Notes under the pieces: generated by a model
The model's input: the letters and a program-made list of their open reading frames with translations, nothing else
What the model was told of the DNA's origin: nothing
Databases searched by the model: none
Assembly: GCF_014529935.1 (NCBI RefSeq)
Contig: NZ_JACVFC010000001.1
Span: 2,728,001 to 2,792,000, forward strand
Source of the DNA: Chitinophaga qingshengii
GTDB taxonomy: Bacteria > Bacteroidota > Bacteroidia > Chitinophagales > Chitinophagaceae
Length of the DNA: 64,000 nt
Direction: 5' to 3'
Position numbers and translations under genes: made by a program
Shown: in pieces, positions 9,454 through 17,259 of the stretch
Position numbering within the stretch: the stretch's first letter is position 1
Layout: each line of letters opens with the position of its first letter

Positions 9454-11004
9454 TTAGTTAGCAGGAGCTAAGTCAACAGTACCGGATTCACCAGGAGTGT
9501 TTTGTTTGATGAAGCGACCGCGGTCGATACCTTGTTTGTCAGCCAGGTAGTCGATTACAGAGTCAACACGACGGCTGCTCAGATCAACACCACCTTTTTT
9601 ACCTTTAGCACCTGCGTGGCCAGTAACCAGCACGTTGCAAGAAGGGTTAGCTTTCAGGGTAGAGGCAACAGAAGCCAGGATAGCTTCCTGATCGCGACCT
9701 ACTTTAGTAGAAGCACCTTTGAAGGAAACGCTAGGCAGAACCAGGGTAGCGCAGGAAGTTTCAGCAACTTTACCTTTGCAGCACTCAGGATCCGGGCATT
9801 TACCAACACCGTCAGCGTCAACTGGCTGGCAGTAAGTAGGAGTGATCAGTTGTTTGTCTTTGTAATCAGGAACGCCGTCACCGTCAGTATCCTTAGCAAC
9901 ACCGTGAGAATCAACAGGTGCACCTGCAGGAGTGTTAGGTTCGCGGTCGAACTGATCAGTTACGCCATCACCGTCAGCATCAGGCAGAACCGGTGTAGGC
10001 AGTTTCATGTGACGAGGGTTGCTCAGCTCGCTGTAAGCATACTCCAGTGGGTTGATCCAGTAGAGAGGCTGTACGCGTTTGGAAGCGTTACCCAGGTTGA
10101 AGTTGAAACGCACGTTAGTGTAAGAGTAGAAGTCTTTTGAAGAACCGCCGGGACCAGGATAACCATCCAGGTAAGCGTCAAAAGGCATCGTTACTTTCTC
10201 TTCAATACCGATGTTGAAGCGTTTGGAAACTTTAAACGCCACACCAGTACCTACGTCCAGTGCGTGACGGATCAGCTGGTTGTCGTCGTGACGGCCGATC
10301 GCAATTCTGTTACCCTGAGAAGGAGCGTTTTGCTCGTATTTTTTATCTCTCAGGTCGTTCAGTTGTTTGCGGATGTCACTACGTTTAGCAGTGAAGTTGA
10401 TGCCGCTGTAGTCGTAACCCTGACCATTAGCATTCAATGCGTCAACGTCAACGTCAGCTGCTACGATAGAGTAACCAGCCAGTACGTACCAGTTAACTTT
10501 AGGTTCTGCTCTGTAGAACAGGATGTTGCTCAGGGAAGCCAGTACGTCCAAAGACAGCTGGTGGTTCTGAGAACGGTAGTTAGGAACGATGTAACCACCA
10601 TTTTTCGCTGCTGTAGCTGCCCAAGGGTTGCCGTTAGCTGCGAAAGTAGGACGCAGTTTGTAGTCCTGGCCTTTATCGATGGAACCGGTGTACTCAGCTC
10701 TCAGTGAGAAAGTATGACCCAGTGCTTTTCTCAGGGAGATACCGCCACCAAAACCAGGCTGAGCAGGAATAGTTCCGCTGATCATGTGTAAACCACCGTG
10801 AAGACCCAGTTCCCACATATCCCTAGGTTTAGCAGGGAAGTTAGACTGGTGGTTCAGGAAGTTATTTTGTTGTACCAACCGCTTGCCTGACACTTTGGAA
10901 GAATCCAATGCATCATAGCCGGCTGGTTGAACCTGTGCAAAACCGGTAGATGCTGTTAGTAACCCCACAGCGCCTGCCAGTAATAAGTACTTTTTGCTTG
11001 CCAT
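9454..11004 (-). CDS. OmpA-family outer membrane protein with TSP3 repeats
   Basis: The 516-residue product has a signal peptide (cleavage near TGFAQ), a predicted outer-membrane beta-barrel (about 60-325), two acidic thrombospondin type-3 calcium repeats (DADGDGVTD and DTDGDGVPD, about 345-390), a Cys-rich linker (CPDPECCKGK), and an OmpA C-terminal domain (about 410-500). Proteins of this design anchor the outer membrane to peptidoglycan. The C-domain reads GHAGAKG where most members have GHTDNTG, so the diaminopimelate-binding Asp is missing, while the later Arg (SSRR) remains. Strong promoter, strong terminator and biased codons suggest high expression. It is monocistronic. Confidence 0.88.
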   Translation of the reverse strand: MASKKYLLLAGAVGLLTASTGFAQVQPAGYDALDSSKVSGKRLVQQNNFLNHQSNFPAKPRDMWELGLHGGLHMISGTIPAQPGFGGGISLRKALGHTFSLRAEYTGSIDKGQDYKLRPTFAANGNPWAATAAKNGGYIVPNYRSQNHQLSLDVLASLSNILFYRAEPKVNWYVLAGYSIVAADVDVDALNANGQGYDYSGINFTAKRSDIRKQLNDLRDKKYEQNAPSQGNRIAIGRHDDNQLIRHALDVGTGVAFKVSKRFNIGIEEKVTMPFDAYLDGYPGPGGSSKDFYSYTNVRFNFNLGNASKRVQPLYWINPLEYAYSELSNPRHMKLPTPVLPDADGDGVTDQFDREPNTPAGAPVDSHGVAKDTDGDGVPDYKDKQLITPTYCQPVDADGVGKCPDPECCKGKVAETSCATLVLPSVSFKGASTKVGRDQEAILASVASTLKANPSCNVLVTGHAGAKGKKGGVDLSSRRVDSVIDYLADKQGIDRGRFIKQNTPGESGTVDLAPAN

Positions 11005-11061
11005 AATTGTGTTTTATTTAAAAACTGTTAAAAATTTACTAATAACCCGTTTTTTACCTAG

Positions 11062-11092
11062 CAAAGGTAAATATCATAAATGAATATACAAA
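11062..11092 (-). promoter_or_regulatory. Consensus promoter of the OmpA-family gene
   Basis: The - strand reads TTTG, exactly 19 bp, then TACCTTTG, a full match to the Bacteroidota housekeeping promoter TTTG-N19-TAnnTTTG. The predicted leader is about 50 nt. Confidence 0.8.
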
Positions 11093-11178
11093 TTTTTCTT
11101 GCAATATTATTTTCATTGATAAGTCCTTCAATATTAAAGCTTAACTGAAAGTATTTATATACCTTATTTCCACATTAA

Positions 11179-11275
11179 GTTAAAGGATTGTTTAGCCTGT
11201 GTTAAAGGAACCCTACCCCTGTGTTAAAGGAATGTTATACTTCATATACAAATTAAAGGCCAAAATGTTAAAGTT
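11179..11275. promoter_or_regulatory. 22-bp-phased GTTAAAGGA direct repeats
   Basis: GTTAAAGGA occurs at 11179, 11201 and 11223, with exactly 22 bp between starts, and GTTAAAGTT occurs at 11267, two further periods on. The two middle copies share a longer core, CCTGTGTTAAAGGAA. Same-face spacing (about two helical turns) is what a cooperatively bound regulator would need. The array lies in the 313-bp divergent gap 11005-11317, upstream of both the OmpA-family gene and the prenyl synthase, and ends 43 bp before the latter. Apart from this array and the OmpA promoter I see nothing else in that gap. Confidence 0.5.
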
Positions 11276-11317
11276 TCCCATTTAAAACCTAGCTTAGCAA
11301 TCCTTTTTATTTTATAC

Positions 11318-12283
11318 ATGGACGATATCAAGCAACTGATAGGTAAGGAATTACAGGATTTTGAAGGCAAATTTGCGGATTCAGTAAAAAGCCACGTGCC
11401 ATTACTGGACCGGATCATGCATTATATAGTGAAGCGGAAAGGAAAACAGATCCGACCCATGTTCGTACTGTTATCTGCCCGGTTATTCAGCGATCAGATT
11501 CAGGAAAGCACCTATCGGGCCGCCGCCCTGGTTGAACTGCTGCATACTGCTACGCTGGTGCATGATGATGTGGTAGATGATGCCAACCAACGCCGGGGAC
11601 TATTTTCGATCAACGCATTATGGAAAAATAAAATAGCCGTCCTCGTGGGCGACTATTTATTATCTAAAGGACTGCTGCTGTCATTAAATAACAATGACTT
11701 CCGGTCTTTACAAATCCTGTCTGAAGCCGTCAAGGAAATGAGTGAAGGGGAACTGCTCCAGATCGAAAAAACCAGGAAACTGAATATAAAGGAAGATATC
11801 TATTTTGAAATCATCCGCCGTAAAACAGCCTCCCTTCTGGCCTCTGCCTGCGCCGCCGGCGCATGGAGCGCCAGCAACGACGACCATACCACGGAACAAA
11901 TGCGCCTGTTCGGCGAAAAAGTAGGCGTCGCCTTCCAGATTAAAGACGATCTGTTTGACTATGGCTCCGCCAAAATTGGGAAACCCACCGGGATCGATAT
12001 CCGTGAAAAGAAAATGACACTGCCGCTGATATACACCCTGGAACATGCAACTCCGGAAACCCGCCGGAAAATCATCAACATCGTCAAAAATCACAATACG
12101 GAAAAAGACCGGGTGGAAGAAGTGATCCAACTGGTAAAAGCTTCCGGCGGTATCGATTACACCAAACAAAAAATGCTGCAATACCGCGACGAAGCACTCG
12201 ATATCCTGCACAAATTTCCGCAAAACGCTATCCGCGATGGCCTGGAAAAACTGGTGAGATTTACAACCGACCGGACATTTTAG
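11318..12283 (+). CDS. Trans-polyprenyl diphosphate synthase (octaprenyl/solanesyl type)
   Basis: This is a cytoplasmic all-trans prenyl transferase that extends farnesyl diphosphate with isopentenyl diphosphate, most likely to make the menaquinone side chain. The 321-residue product has both Asp-rich metal motifs: HDDVVDD at residues 82-88 and DDLFDYG at 210-216. The residues just before the first motif (LVELLHTATLV) are small or polar rather than bulky, which favours long-chain products; the exact chain length cannot be read from sequence. The motif KRKGKQIRPMF is the conserved substrate-binding GK..RP region. Phased repeats lie directly upstream. recJ follows in the same direction after a hairpin repeat. 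Confidence 0.9.
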   Translation: MDDIKQLIGKELQDFEGKFADSVKSHVPLLDRIMHYIVKRKGKQIRPMFVLLSARLFSDQIQESTYRAAALVELLHTATLVHDDVVDDANQRRGLFSINALWKNKIAVLVGDYLLSKGLLLSLNNNDFRSLQILSEAVKEMSEGELLQIEKTRKLNIKEDIYFEIIRRKTASLLASACAAGAWSASNDDHTTEQMRLFGEKVGVAFQIKDDLFDYGSAKIGKPTGIDIREKKMTLPLIYTLEHATPETRRKIINIVKNHNTEKDRVEEVIQLVKASGGIDYTKQKMLQYRDEALDILHKFPQNAIRDGLEKLVRFTTDRTF

Positions 12284-12293
12284 AAGAAAAAAT

Positions 12294-12391
12294 CAAAAAT
12301 GTAAAATAATAAATGTAAACTGTAGCTGTAATGGCGCTGGCAAACGCCATCAGCCATTACCGGGTGACATTATTATTTTACATTTTTCTTT
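12294..12391. repeat. Nested inverted repeat between the prenyl synthase and recJ
   Basis: The outer AT-rich arms (12294-12316 and 12367-12391) share AAAATGTAAAATAAT and its complement. An inner GC-richer stem starts with GTAATGGC (12328) and ends with GCCATTAC (12360). The transcript would fold into one long hairpin of about 100 nt. It is not a simple terminator, since the T-run is part of the outer arm, and recJ follows in the same direction. Confidence 0.65.
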
Positions 12392-12419
12392 TAAACGGTT
12401 TCTCTTACCTGAAAACATA

Positions 12420-14126
12420 ATGCAAAAACGCTGGACAGTCAAAGCATATCAACCAAATCAGGAAAAAGCGCTTCAATCATCGCTCCGCATACATCCCTTG
12501 CTGTGCAGGCTGCTGGTACAGCGCCATGTACATACCTACGAGGCTGCCCGCCAGTTTTTTCGCCCCACGCTCGATGATCTCCACGATCCATGGCTCATGA
12601 AGGATATGGATAAAGCCATCTCCCGCATTGAACTGGCATTTTTCCGCCACGAAAAAATATTGATATACGGCGACTATGACGTGGACGGCTGTACCGCCGT
12701 TGCTACTGTGTACGCTTTTCTACACAAACTCTACAATAATATTGAATTCTATATCCCTCATCGCTACCGGGAGGGGTATGGCATTTCTAAAGAAGGCATC
12801 GCCTATGCCCGTGATAATGACTTCAGCCTGGTGATTGCGCTGGACTGTGGTATCAAATCGGTAGATCTTATCGGCGAAGCCAAGGACATGGGGATTGATT
12901 TCATCATCTGCGACCACCACCTGCCCGATGCAGTAGTGCCGCCGGCGGTAGCTATCCTTAATCCGAAACAATACGACTGCCCCTACCCTTACAAGGAACT
13001 CAGCGGATGCGGTATCGGCTATAAGCTCATCTGTGCCTTCGCCCAGAAACGGGGCATCCCCATGAGTGAAGCCAATCAATACCTGGATCTGGTAGCCACC
13101 AGCATTGCAGCAGACATTGTACCGATGACCGGCGAAAACAGGATACTGGCTTTTCATGGACTGAAAAAAGTCAACAGCAGCCCGCTTCCCGGTATCAAAG
13201 CACTGATTACACTCAGTGAACTGAAGGAACAACTGACTATCTCCAACCTGGTATTTGTGATTGCACCCCGCGTCAATGCGGCAGGCCGGATGGATGACGC
13301 CCGCAAGGCGGTCAACCTCTTTATCGAAAACGATGAGGAAAAAGCGGCTGCCATCGCAGCGGTGTTGCACGCCGACAACTTTGACCGTAAGGAAATAGAT
13401 AATACCATTACCCAGGAAGCCGTCAGCCTGCTGCAGAATGATGAAACCGTCGGCCTGCGGAAATCAACGGTACTATACCAGGCGCACTGGCACAAAGGAG
13501 TGGTAGGCATTGTCGCCTCCCGGCTTATCGATAAATACTATTACCGTCCTACCATTATTCTTACCCAATCCAATGATGTGGTAGCCGGTTCGGCCAGGTC
13601 AGTAACCGGATTTAATGTATACGAAGCGATCCATCAGTGTAAGGACCTCCTGGTCAACTATGGCGGCCACTTTTATGCAGCCGGCATGACCCTTAAACCG
13701 GAAAACGTAGCTGCCTTTCAGCAACGTTTTGAAGAGGTGGTTGCCAATAGTATCAGACCCGATCAGCTGGTCCCTGAAATCACGATTGATACGGAAATTT
13801 ATTTCTCAGATATTACCGCACCATTTTATAATATCCTGAAACAGTTTGAACCACTGGGACCGGATAACCTGCGCCCTGTTTTCCTGGCCAGGAACATCAC
13901 TGACACAGGCTACTCCCGGTTGGTAAAAGAAGAACATATCAAGTTTTCCGTGAGACAGGGAAGATCCGGCGCAACCCTTTCCGGTATTGGGTTTTACATG
14001 GCCGACAAATTCCCGGTTGTCAACAGTAAAAAACCGTTCGATATGGTGTTTAACATTGATGAAAATGAGTGGAACGGACAAACGAACCTACAACTAAAAG
14101 TAATTGACATCAGGGCTTCCAATTGA
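12420..14126 (+). CDS. recJ: Single-stranded-DNA exonuclease RecJ
   Basis: RecJ degrades single-stranded DNA 5'->3' in recombination and mismatch/base-excision repair. The 568-residue product has the DHH-family metal motifs: DYDVDG (85-90), ALDCG (about 141-145) and CDHHLPD (about 164-170), then the DHHA1 domain with the conserved GGH loop (NYGGHFYAAGMTL, about residue 420), and a C-terminal OB-like domain. Length matches the family. The start ATG is directly after the upstream hairpin. A very strong terminator follows at 14136-14191. Confidence 0.95.
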   Translation: MQKRWTVKAYQPNQEKALQSSLRIHPLLCRLLVQRHVHTYEAARQFFRPTLDDLHDPWLMKDMDKAISRIELAFFRHEKILIYGDYDVDGCTAVATVYAFLHKLYNNIEFYIPHRYREGYGISKEGIAYARDNDFSLVIALDCGIKSVDLIGEAKDMGIDFIICDHHLPDAVVPPAVAILNPKQYDCPYPYKELSGCGIGYKLICAFAQKRGIPMSEANQYLDLVATSIAADIVPMTGENRILAFHGLKKVNSSPLPGIKALITLSELKEQLTISNLVFVIAPRVNAAGRMDDARKAVNLFIENDEEKAAAIAAVLHADNFDRKEIDNTITQEAVSLLQNDETVGLRKSTVLYQAHWHKGVVGIVASRLIDKYYYRPTIILTQSNDVVAGSARSVTGFNVYEAIHQCKDLLVNYGGHFYAAGMTLKPENVAAFQQRFEEVVANSIRPDQLVPEITIDTEIYFSDITAPFYNILKQFEPLGPDNLRPVFLARNITDTGYSRLVKEEHIKFSVRQGRSGATLSGIGFYMADKFPVVNSKKPFDMVFNIDENEWNGQTNLQLKVIDIRASN

Positions 14127-14135
14127 GTAGTGCTG

Positions 14136-14191
14136 CCGTATAAAATAATAAAGCCCCGGATCAGCACCCGGGGCTTTATTATTTTATACGG
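14136..14191. terminator. 24-bp perfect-stem bidirectional terminator
   Basis: A perfect 24-bp inverted repeat (14136-14159 and 14168-14191) has an 8-nt loop, a GC core (GCCCCGG) and flanking A/T runs on both sides. It lies between the convergent recJ and esterase genes. Confidence 0.92.
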
Positions 14192-14197
14192 TAAAGC

Positions 14198-15010
14198 TTA
14201 TTTTTTCTGCGCCAGCAGCCAGGTATATAATTCCGTAGTGCTATAGGCCCGCGTCCAGGCATCGTGGCCACCGGTGGCATATTCCGTGTATTTAACGTTA
14301 GGATTGCCGAGTTCCCGCAGCGCATTAATGATATTCCTGGAACCGGCTACCCCTACCCTGGGATCGTCCGCTGAATGGAAGGCCCATACCGGCATGTTCC
14401 TGATATTAGCGGCAAGTTTTACGTCTCCATTGCCGGCAATCGGCATGATGGCCGCAAAATGCGCAGGGTATTTCTCTGCCCAGTCCCACGTTTGGATACC
14501 ACCCATACTGATGCCGGTAAGATAAATTCTGCCCGCATCTATCCGGTATCTGCTAAGTACTACCTTATAAAATGCTTCCAACGCGTCCATATTCCACCAG
14601 ATAGCCGTGCATTGTGGTACCACCAATATAAACGGTTTCCCTTTCACCATTCTGGGCAATGAACTATTTCGCAGCACACTGATATCCGTCCCCATTTCGC
14701 CCTGGCCATGCAAATAAATAACGACCGGCCATTTGGCAGCAGGATCGTTATTGTAGCCATCCGGCAGGTAAAGCAGGTACTGGGTAATATTGGGACCGTT
14801 GGTATTGACTGCTTCTACTGTAAAGGTTGCAGGAGCCGGCAGCACAATGGCGGTGTCTTTAGGAGGTTGTTTGGTGGTGTCTTCAGGAGGTGTTGTTGTG
14901 GGTGGTGTTACCGGGTCAGGCGTAACTCCTGAGGACTTTGAGCAGGCCAAGAGTCCCAGCATCCCAATGATTAGAATATGGTAAAAAACAACAATCTTTC
15001 TTTTTTTCAT
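14198..15010 (-). CDS. Alpha/beta-hydrolase lipoprotein (esterase / prolyl-oligopeptidase-like)
   Basis: The 270-residue product has a lipoprotein signal peptide (GMLGLLACS, lipobox LLAC) and a Pro/Thr-rich spacer, then an alpha/beta-hydrolase domain from about residue 60. The nucleophile elbow GISMGG, a candidate acid in HSADDPR and a candidate histidine in TGGHDAWT complete a plausible Ser-Asp-His triad. The domain resembles secreted carbohydrate esterases and phospholipase/carboxylesterases that sit alone or beside glycan genes. It probably acts in the periplasm or at the outer membrane; the substrate is unknown. No operon partner is evident. Confidence 0.75.
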   Translation of the reverse strand: MKKRKIVVFYHILIIGMLGLLACSKSSGVTPDPVTPPTTTPPEDTTKQPPKDTAIVLPAPATFTVEAVNTNGPNITQYLLYLPDGYNNDPAAKWPVVIYLHGQGEMGTDISVLRNSSLPRMVKGKPFILVVPQCTAIWWNMDALEAFYKVVLSRYRIDAGRIYLTGISMGGIQTWDWAEKYPAHFAAIMPIAGNGDVKLAANIRNMPVWAFHSADDPRVGVAGSRNIINALRELGNPNVKYTEYATGGHDAWTRAYSTTELYTWLLAQKK

Positions 15011-15030
15011 ATAACTGCCATTAATTAAAA

Positions 15031-15056
15031 GTCCCCCGGCTTAAAAGCCAGGGGAC
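15031..15056 (-). terminator. Probable htpG terminator
   Basis: An 11-bp stem with one mismatch (GTCCCCCGGCT pairing with AGCCAGGGGAC) is followed by ACTTTTAATT on the - strand, about 110 bp after the htpG stop. Confidence 0.55.
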
Positions 15057-15166
15057 CAGTTCTTATAAGTAAATGCTATTTTTTCTTTAGGTAGTATCTT
15101 TCTGCAAAAGAAAAAAGAATTCAGCGAAAAAGAAAGATTGTCTTACATCAACTTATCGTGACTGCG

Positions 15167-16999
15167 TTACTTTTTCACTCCAGCCATCAGTTCCACGCTC
15201 CTGTTCACGAAAGCAGTGAGATCGGCGCCTGTCAGCAGGTTCTGGGACAACAGCGCCAGGTCGGCCAGGTTCTTCACTTGTTTTTCCTGTAAGGAGTTGT
15301 CTTTTTCATCCAGGATGTTCAGGTATACCGGGTGATTCGCGTTAACGGTCATGTTGATTTCATCCGGCATAGCAGCATACCAGCTCATACCGCCGCCGCC
15401 CATGCTGGCCATATCTTTCATACGGCGCATGAATTCAGGACGGGTAACAATTACCGGCTGCGCTTCTCCGCTCAATCCTTTCAGTTCCACTTTGATGTTA
15501 GGCTGGGTAACCTGGGCGGTAAAGATGTCTTTCAGCTTACCTTCCTGATCGGCTGTCAGTACGGTGGTATTATTCTCATCCTTATCAATCAGGTTATCTG
15601 CGATATCAGCATCTACGCGGGTAAACTGTACGTTCTCCCATTTCGCTTCAATATTGCTGATGAAAGCAGCATCTACCAGTGTTTCCATTTTCACTACTAC
15701 AAAACCTTTGTTTTTGGCGGCCTGCACATAGCTGTCCTGTTGTACCGGATTGGTAGCGTACAGGATCACCAGTTTGCCTTCCTTATTGGTTTGCAGTGCT
15801 TCTGCTGCCGTTTTATATTCTTCACGGGTGTAGAAAGTGCCACCATCCACGTTTTCCAGTACGAGGAACTTGTTGGCTTTTTCCATGAATTTATCATCGG
15901 TCATCATGCCGTATTTCGCAAACAGGCCGATGGACTCCCATTTTTCTTCAAAGCCTTTGCGGTCGTTACGGAACATTTCGTCCAGTTTGTCCGCCACTTT
16001 TTTGGTGATGTGGGCATTGATTTTTTTCACGTTCGGATCGCCCTGGAGGTAGCTACGGCTTACGTTCAGCGGGATATCCGGGCTATCGATCACACCATGC
16101 AGCAGCATCAGGAATTCCGGAACGATATCTTTCACTTCATCGGTTACATATACCTGGTTGGAATACAGGTTGATTTTATCTTTCTGTATTTCGTAGCTCT
16201 TGGTGATTTTCGGGAAATAGAGGATACCGGTGAGGTTAAACGGATAGTCCACATTCAGGTGAATCCAGAACAATGGCGCTTCCGCGAAAGGATATAATTC
16301 CTTGTAGAAATTCTGGTAATCTTCGGTAGTCAGTTCGCTGGGCTTTTTCGTCCAGGCGGGCGCCACATTGTTGATCTGCTGACCTTCAAATTTTACCGGT
16401 ACCGGCAGGAATTTACAGAATTTGGTAAGAATAGAACGGATGCGGCCTTCGTCCAGGAATTCTTCACTTTCTTCGTTGATATGCATCACGATTTCAGTGC
16501 CTCTTTCTTCCTTGCTTACTTCTTCCAGTTCGTATTCCGGGCTGCCGTCGCATTCCCAGCGAACTGCCGATGTTCCTTCCTTCCAGGATTTGGTAATGAT
16601 TTCTACTTCACTGCTCACCATGAAGGAAGAGTAGAAACCAAGGCCAAAATGACCGATGATATTTGTACCGCTTTCCTGGCCTTTATATTTTTTCAGGAAC
16701 TCTTCCGCACCGGAAAAAGCTACCTGATTAATGTATTTATCCACCTCTTCTGCCGTCATACCCACACCGTGGTCTGCAATGGTGATTGTCTTCTTTTCTT
16801 TATCCAGTCTTACTTCGATGTCGATATTGCCTAATTCGCCTTTGAATTCACCAACGCTGGAGAGGGTTTTCAGCTTTTGAGTGGCGTCTACCGCGTTACT
16901 AACCAGTTCGCGGATAAAAATCTCATGGTCTGAGTAGAGGAATTTTTTGATAATGGGGAAAATGTTCTCCGTTTGAACACGTATTGCTCCTTTTTGCAT
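15167..16999 (-). CDS. htpG: Hsp90-family molecular chaperone HtpG
   Basis: HtpG is the cytosolic ATP-dependent Hsp90 chaperone. The 610-residue product starts MQKGAIRVQTENIFP and shows the N-terminal GHKL ATPase motifs ELVSNAVDA, DHGVGMT and GHFGLGFYSSFMV, the middle domain with YLQGDPNVKKI, and the shorter C-terminal dimerisation domain of bacterial Hsp90. It is monocistronic. A small palindrome, TGACA-AGA-TGTCA (17058-17070), lies about 60 bp upstream. I see no CIRCE element. Confidence 0.96.
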   Translation of the reverse strand: MQKGAIRVQTENIFPIIKKFLYSDHEIFIRELVSNAVDATQKLKTLSSVGEFKGELGNIDIEVRLDKEKKTITIADHGVGMTAEEVDKYINQVAFSGAEEFLKKYKGQESGTNIIGHFGLGFYSSFMVSSEVEIITKSWKEGTSAVRWECDGSPEYELEEVSKEERGTEIVMHINEESEEFLDEGRIRSILTKFCKFLPVPVKFEGQQINNVAPAWTKKPSELTTEDYQNFYKELYPFAEAPLFWIHLNVDYPFNLTGILYFPKITKSYEIQKDKINLYSNQVYVTDEVKDIVPEFLMLLHGVIDSPDIPLNVSRSYLQGDPNVKKINAHITKKVADKLDEMFRNDRKGFEEKWESIGLFAKYGMMTDDKFMEKANKFLVLENVDGGTFYTREEYKTAAEALQTNKEGKLVILYATNPVQQDSYVQAAKNKGFVVVKMETLVDAAFISNIEAKWENVQFTRVDADIADNLIDKDENNTTVLTADQEGKLKDIFTAQVTQPNIKVELKGLSGEAQPVIVTRPEFMRRMKDMASMGGGGMSWYAAMPDEINMTVNANHPVYLNILDEKDNSLQEKQVKNLADLALLSQNLLTGADLTAFVNRSVELMAGVKK

Positions 17000-17057
17000 T
17001 GATTTTCTGTTTTTTTCTGCTGACTTTTTTCAAACGATATGCCAGCCCGCTGTTAGC

Positions 17058-17070
17058 TGACAAGATGTCA
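17058..17070. promoter_or_regulatory. Small palindrome upstream of htpG
   Basis: TGACA-AGA-TGTCA is a 5-3-5 inverted repeat located at the likely -33 region of htpG. It could be an operator, but an element this short may occur by chance. Confidence 0.22.
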
Positions 17071-17259
17071 ACATCGTATCATATTTAACCGGATATACAA
17101 GAGCAATTGTAACAGGAATAACAGTATTCAATAAATAAATAATATTACAAATCCCCCCTAAATTAACATTTAAATCATATAAAAACAGTGACAGGCAAAA
17201 GCAATTTAGTAGATTTAATCGACCAAAATACTGAATCAGCCCCCTTAAAACTGTAGTCT

